Shown here piece by piece: positions 60,632 through 64,000 of a DNA stretch of 64,000 nucleotides (the stretch's first letter is position 1; each line of letters begins with the position of its first letter). This stretch comes from an uncultured Eggerthellaceae bacterium. Lineage in GTDB: Bacteria > Actinomycetota > Coriobacteriia > Coriobacteriales > Eggerthellaceae. Position numbers and translations under genes: made by a program. The stretch spans positions 32,996-96,995 of the forward strand of contig CANOHY010000001.1 of assembly GCA_947565915.1 (NCBI GenBank). The letters are read 5' to 3'. The notes beneath the pieces were generated by a model that was given only the letters and a program-made list of their open reading frames with translations, ran no database searches and was not told the origin of the DNA.

Positions 60632-62275
60632 TTATTCGCTTGGATACACAATGGTTGCTAGCAGGTCGCTGCAGTCGTAGGTGCCAGCGAACATGAGCAC
60701 GTTCTCGAATATCACGTCTTGGATGTGGTGCTCTTCCACCATGTCCACCAGCTTCTGGTTGGTGAAGCGGAAATCGAGCGTCCAGATGTACTGGTAGTTG
60801 TCTACCATGGTGGATACCAGTGGGTTGCCGAACGAATCTTTGATCACCAGGCACGATGATCCGTCGGTCACATTCGGGTTCTCGATGTACGACATCGGTC
60901 GATTCCCGCACACGAAGCAGTTGTACTTGTTGGCGCCCTCATCAGCATCGGTGAGGTCGGTGATGATGGGCCCGGTGTAAGTGTCGTCGAGATTGAGGTC
61001 GTCGGCCCAATAGGTCATGGTATCGACACCCTGCGGCTTGCGCGCTACCACGGAGTCGGGGATGAAGCTGCCCACTTCCGTGAAGCCCGAATACTCACCC
61101 ACGAACGGCTGGAAAACGAGTTCTTCCCAGGAATCGTAGTCGGCTGGCTTCTTACCGGCCGTTTCGCAGAAGCTCTCGAACACGTACCATGCCGCCAGTT
61201 GCGTCCAATGATGATCGGTGCGGAAGTAGAGGTACTCGTCGCGATGGTCGTAGAGGGTATCGAACGTGGGCACTGTGATCACGTTGTCGTTCATGCGGCT
61301 ATAGAAGTAGTCGATTGCCTGGTCCTGATTGGGCACGCCCAAATCGGATAGCACGGCGTCGTCGAGCATAACGCCCGCGTTGGTGGGCAACAGGATGGAA
61401 TACACCTTAGCCTTGCCATCGAGCAGCTCCGCAGCCTTGTTGATGACATCGGCATAGGCTTGCGTGGCATCCTTGTCGAAGTAGTAGAGCGTGTACGCCG
61501 CCGAATTGGTGACGTAGAGCCCGTTGACTATCTGGTCCTCGATGTTCGCCGCTCGCACGCGCACGTCGGGCTCGGCCACGTTGTGGTCGCGCGGCGTGGC
61601 AGCCGCAAGCGGGCTGTCGTCCTCGTCCTCAACAGGCGGAATCTGGTCGCTCACACGATTGCCGCCAATCAGGCGCGTTTCGGGGGTGAAGCCGTAGAGC
61701 GACTTCAGATCGAGCCCCGCCTGCACGAGAGGCTCGCGCAGCGGATAGGTGTCGGAATACCACAGCGAGAGCTGCGAGAAGTACGACCCATCGAGAAAGC
61801 TTGCCATGGTGAATTCGGGAAACGTGGTGAGCGTGCGATTCTCGGCTTCCGAGATGCTCGGCCGCGCGAACCCGAGGAATCCCACCACGCAACCGACCAG
61901 CATAATGGCGGCAAAGGCAATGCCCCCGATGCTGCGCCACATCATGATAGCGCGCTTGAAATGGACTTCCTTGCGCGAGCGCGGCCGCCTCTGCGGAATG
62001 CCCTCTGCGGGGGGCTTTGCCGCCGATTGAGGTTGCCGCCGTGCCTGCGGTCGCTGTTGCGGCGAATGAGGTTGAGGTTGAGGTTGCGGCTGCGACTGCG
62101 AGCGTGAAGAAGGATGCGGCTGCGCCAGAGGGCGCTGCTGTGGCTGACGCAGAGCTCGCTGCTTCGAAGGCTGCGTCTTCGCAGGCTGAGGCGCGCCTGC
62201 TCCCTTAGTGGGCATCGGTGAGCCAGTCGGCCGCCGTCGTCGCGGCTTCGTGATTGGCTGTTCGCTTCGCGTCAT
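60632..62275 (-). CDS. DHHW-family (AlgX/AlgJ-like) polysaccharide acetylation protein
   Basis: A 547-residue single-pass protein. About 110 cytoplasmic residues are Pro/Gln/Arg-rich; one helix follows (SIGGIAFAAIMLVGCVVGFL), then an extracytoplasmic SGNH-like DHHW domain (ENRTLTTFPEFTMASFLDGS, the TDHHWTQLAAWYVF motif, and VIKDSFGNPLVSTMVDNY). DHHW proteins accept acetyl groups from an MBOAT partner and pass them to a polymer. The ATG at 62275 is chosen over a GTG at 62287. It starts 12 bases after the MBOAT stop. In a monoderm the target could be a wall or surface polysaccharide. Confidence 0.92.
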   Translation of the reverse strand: MTRSEQPITKPRRRRPTGSPMPTKGAGAPQPAKTQPSKQRALRQPQQRPLAQPHPSSRSQSQPQPQPQPHSPQQRPQARRQPQSAAKPPAEGIPQRRPRSRKEVHFKRAIMMWRSIGGIAFAAIMLVGCVVGFLGFARPSISEAENRTLTTFPEFTMASFLDGSYFSQLSLWYSDTYPLREPLVQAGLDLKSLYGFTPETRLIGGNRVSDQIPPVEDEDDSPLAAATPRDHNVAEPDVRVRAANIEDQIVNGLYVTNSAAYTLYYFDKDATQAYADVINKAAELLDGKAKVYSILLPTNAGVMLDDAVLSDLGVPNQDQAIDYFYSRMNDNVITVPTFDTLYDHRDEYLYFRTDHHWTQLAAWYVFESFCETAGKKPADYDSWEELVFQPFVGEYSGFTEVGSFIPDSVVARKPQGVDTMTYWADDLNLDDTYTGPIITDLTDADEGANKYNCFVCGNRPMSYIENPNVTDGSSCLVIKDSFGNPLVSTMVDNYQYIWTLDFRFTNQKLVDMVEEHHIQDVIFENVLMFAGTYDCSDLLATIVYPSE

Positions 62276-62287
62276 TGCCAACCACAC

Positions 62288-63709
62288 CTAGAACTGGAAG
62301 TAGATGAAGGGGTTGTAGCTGGCGCCCGCCAGGGCTATTACGCCCAGAAGCAGGCATATCGCCGGGGTTATGGCCTCAAGAACGCTGTAGGCCATAAGCG
62401 CCGCCTGGCTGTGCTTCGCGGCCACGAACAAGCGATGATGAATCCATTTTCCCAAGCTCGTGCATGCAACCACGCTCACTGCCAAAAGGAAGATGTTCTG
62501 CAGGAACAGCGTGTGCACCTCCAGGTTGGTGAAGCCGTTTCCCGCCAGCCCGAACACTCCAGCAAGCACGGTGCCCATCTCGCCGAAGTCCTCGAAGCGG
62601 AAGAGCACCCACCCCAGGAACACCACCACGATGGCGTAGATGTGGGCGGGGATCTTCGGCAAGCGCCCGCGAATCACGAAGCGCTCGAGCAGCAGGAACA
62701 CGGCGAAATAGAGGCCCCACAGCACGTAGTTCCAGCTGGCACCATGCCACATGCCGGTGAGGAACCACACGATGATGATGTTGCGCACGTACTTGGCAGT
62801 GGAGCAGTGGCTCCCCCCAAGCGGAATGTACACGTAATCGCGAAAGAAGCTGGACAGCGAAATGTGCCACCGGCGCCAGAAATCCTGCACCGAGGTGGCC
62901 ATGTAGGGGTAATTGAAGTTCTCCAGGTAATGGAAGCCCACCATGCGGCCCATGCCTATGGCCATGTCGGAATAAGCGCTGAAGTCCAGGTAGATCTGCA
63001 GCATATAGAATGCCATGCCCAGCCAATAGCCCGTGGTAGCCTGCACGGCCAGGCCCTCGCTGCCAATGGGCAGCAGCGTGTCGGCCACCGCGGCGCACGA
63101 GTTCGCCAGCACCGCCTTCTTCGCCAAGCCAATGCAAAAGCGCCGCACGCCGTAATAGATGTCGGTGCGCGACACGCGGCGGTTATCGATGTCGTTTTGC
63201 ACCGTTTCGTAGCGCACGATGGGCCCGGCGATGCACTGATGGAACAACGACGAGTACAGCAGCAGCTTCCAGAACTTGGGCTGCGCGTGCACCTCGCCGC
63301 GATACACGTCCACCACGTACGAGATCAGCTGGAAGGTGTAGAACGAGATGCCGATGGGCAGCATGATTCCCAGCACCATGTCCGTTGCGCCCAGCCAGCC
63401 TTGGATGTTGCCCAAGATGAAGTCGAGGTACTTGAAGATGCCCAGCACGCCAAGCAGCGTGACAAGCTCCAACACCAAAAACAGGCGGCGTCGTCCGCGC
63501 GCTTCGCTTCGCTCGATCATGAGCGCGAAGAACCAGCTGGCCAGCGTGTCGCCCACCAGCAGCACCAAATATTGCGGGCCGCCCCACGAGTAGAAGATAA
63601 GCGATGACACCAGCAGCACGGCATTGTGGTAGCGCTTGTTCACGAGCGCATACACGATGAGATGAATGGACAAGAAGACGAACAGGAAAACCAGGCTGGA
63701 GAAAACCAC
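62288..63709 (-). CDS. MBOAT-family O-acyltransferase (AlgI/PatA-like)
   Basis: A 473-residue polytopic membrane acyltransferase with about ten helices. Family motifs are PIGISFYTFQLISYVVDVYRG, CIAGPIVRYETV, FWRRWHISLSSFFRDYVYIP and the catalytic histidine segment LTGMWHGASWNYVLWGLYF. AlgI-type enzymes move acetyl from a cytoplasmic donor across the membrane to a DHHW or SGNH protein, here the next gene. The start is the GTG at 63709 with AGGAGGTC upstream. The two genes form one operon. Confidence 0.95.
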   Translation of the reverse strand: MVFSSLVFLFVFLSIHLIVYALVNKRYHNAVLLVSSLIFYSWGGPQYLVLLVGDTLASWFFALMIERSEARGRRRLFLVLELVTLLGVLGIFKYLDFILGNIQGWLGATDMVLGIMLPIGISFYTFQLISYVVDVYRGEVHAQPKFWKLLLYSSLFHQCIAGPIVRYETVQNDIDNRRVSRTDIYYGVRRFCIGLAKKAVLANSCAAVADTLLPIGSEGLAVQATTGYWLGMAFYMLQIYLDFSAYSDMAIGMGRMVGFHYLENFNYPYMATSVQDFWRRWHISLSSFFRDYVYIPLGGSHCSTAKYVRNIIIVWFLTGMWHGASWNYVLWGLYFAVFLLLERFVIRGRLPKIPAHIYAIVVVFLGWVLFRFEDFGEMGTVLAGVFGLAGNGFTNLEVHTLFLQNIFLLAVSVVACTSLGKWIHHRLFVAAKHSQAALMAYSVLEAITPAICLLLGVIALAGASYNPFIYFQF

Positions 63710-63847
63710 GCGAGCCCGACCTCCTTCTGAACGCCAACCTGTGAATCGAATAGCTCATATGGTAGCGCAAAATAGCGTGCGAGCAGCGGAAAAGTAACGG
63801 TTGAGTTGCCGCTGGAAGGTATGCGGGACAACGCGCTTGGAACTCCA

Positions 63848-63853
63848 TACAAT
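63848..63853 (+). promoter_or_regulatory. -10 of htpG promoter
   Basis: TACAAT at 63848-63853, with a partial -35 (GGGACA, 63825-63830) 17 bases upstream. The predicted start near 63860 abuts the CIRCE operator. Confidence 0.6.
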
Positions 63854-63860
63854 AGATGAA

Positions 63861-63887
63861 TTAGCACTCGGAGCCAGAGAGTGCTAA
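63861..63887. promoter_or_regulatory. CIRCE operator (HrcA binding site)
   Basis: TTAGCACTC, a 9-base spacer, then GAGTGCTAA: a perfect match to the CIRCE inverted repeat recognised by the heat-shock repressor HrcA. Confidence 0.97.
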
Positions 63888-63939
63888 CCTATATGCGAAC
63901 AATCCAGGCACTTGCCGCAGAGAGAGAAAAGAGGACGAC

Positions 63940-64000
63940 GTGCGCAAGTTCAAGACAGAGAGCAAGAAGCTGCTCGACCTGATGATCAACTCCATCTACA
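63940..64000 (+). CDS. htpG: HtpG (Hsp90) chaperone, 5' end only
   Basis: The first 20 codons, starting at a GTG with GAGGA upstream, read (M)RKFKTESKKLLDLMINSIY. This is the conserved N-terminus of bacterial Hsp90 (ATP-binding domain helix 1). The gene runs off the right edge. HtpG is an ATP-dependent chaperone dimer that refolds clients, often with DnaK. Regulation by HrcA through the upstream CIRCE is expected. Class I (HrcA) control of htpG is less common than of groE or dnaK. Confidence 0.9.
   Translation, partial: MRKFKTESKKLLDLMINSIY

Overview
The window is about 60 % GC and reads as chromosome of a monoderm, high-GC, gut-type anaerobe. My best guess is Coriobacteriia, family Eggerthellaceae (Eggerthella, Slackia, Adlercreutzia relatives). 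This is inferred from the actinobacterial gene order ruvX-mltG-aroE-aroC-aroK-aroB-aroQ-pepP-efp-nusB, the feoAB plus Cys-rich cassette, citramalate synthase, and several very large surface or transport proteins. I see no rRNA, tRNA, CRISPR, phage or complete insertion sequence.

Layout. 1-6.2 kb: end of an unknown gene, uvrB, coaE, rpsA and a small lipoprotein. 6.3-8.8 kb: amt-glnB ammonium module and a GNAT acetyltransferase. 9.0-20.2 kb: a 12-gene minus-strand block (ruvX, mltG, five shikimate genes with aroQ fused to a proline-peptidase-like domain, efp, Asp23/Gls24, nusB, xseB, dxs). 20.3-31.9 kb: an unknown 898-residue protein, guaB, an M18 aminopeptidase, a phosphoesterase, a zinc-ribbon/SPOR membrane protein, a NUDIX hydrolase and the cimA-yerC-isochorismatase operon. 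32.3-36.8 kb: a three-gene operon of TolQ/ExbB-like channel, ExbD-like DUF2149 protein and a 1014-residue surface protein. 37.2-38.2 kb: rplM-rpsI with a structured leader. 38.3-45.6 kb: YgiQ-type radical SAM protein, feoA-feoB-Cys-rich protein, an unknown protein and an iron/cobalamin-type binding lipoprotein. 45.7-54.3 kb: a candidate small RNA, an OatA-like acetyltransferase, two bacterial-PH proteins and a giant ABC ATPase-permease fusion. 54.5-64 kb: aminotransferase, universal stress protein, amino-acid ABC binding protein and permease, SPFH/zinc-ribbon protein, an MBOAT-DHHW acetylation pair and the start of htpG behind a perfect CIRCE operator.

The most unusual signal is between genes. 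At least five families of nested palindromes occupy 3' intergenic spaces. Within a family the inner core is conserved in sequence, while the stems differ from copy to copy and stay complementary; two families show compensatory base-pair changes. In several copies the outer arm is the 3' end of the neighbouring gene including its stop codon (uvrB, the ABC fusion, rpsI, guaB, dxs). The core may face either way relative to that gene. This suggests a class of structured RNAs or terminators, or a mobile 'loop cassette' that enters or creates hairpins at gene ends. I cannot name it as any known element from the sequence alone.

Other points: candidate leaderless promoters at ruvX, cimA and ygiQ; a PII protein lacking the uridylylated tyrosine; a FeoB with a large acidic insertion; and a PMF-type channel trio in an organism with no evident outer membrane.
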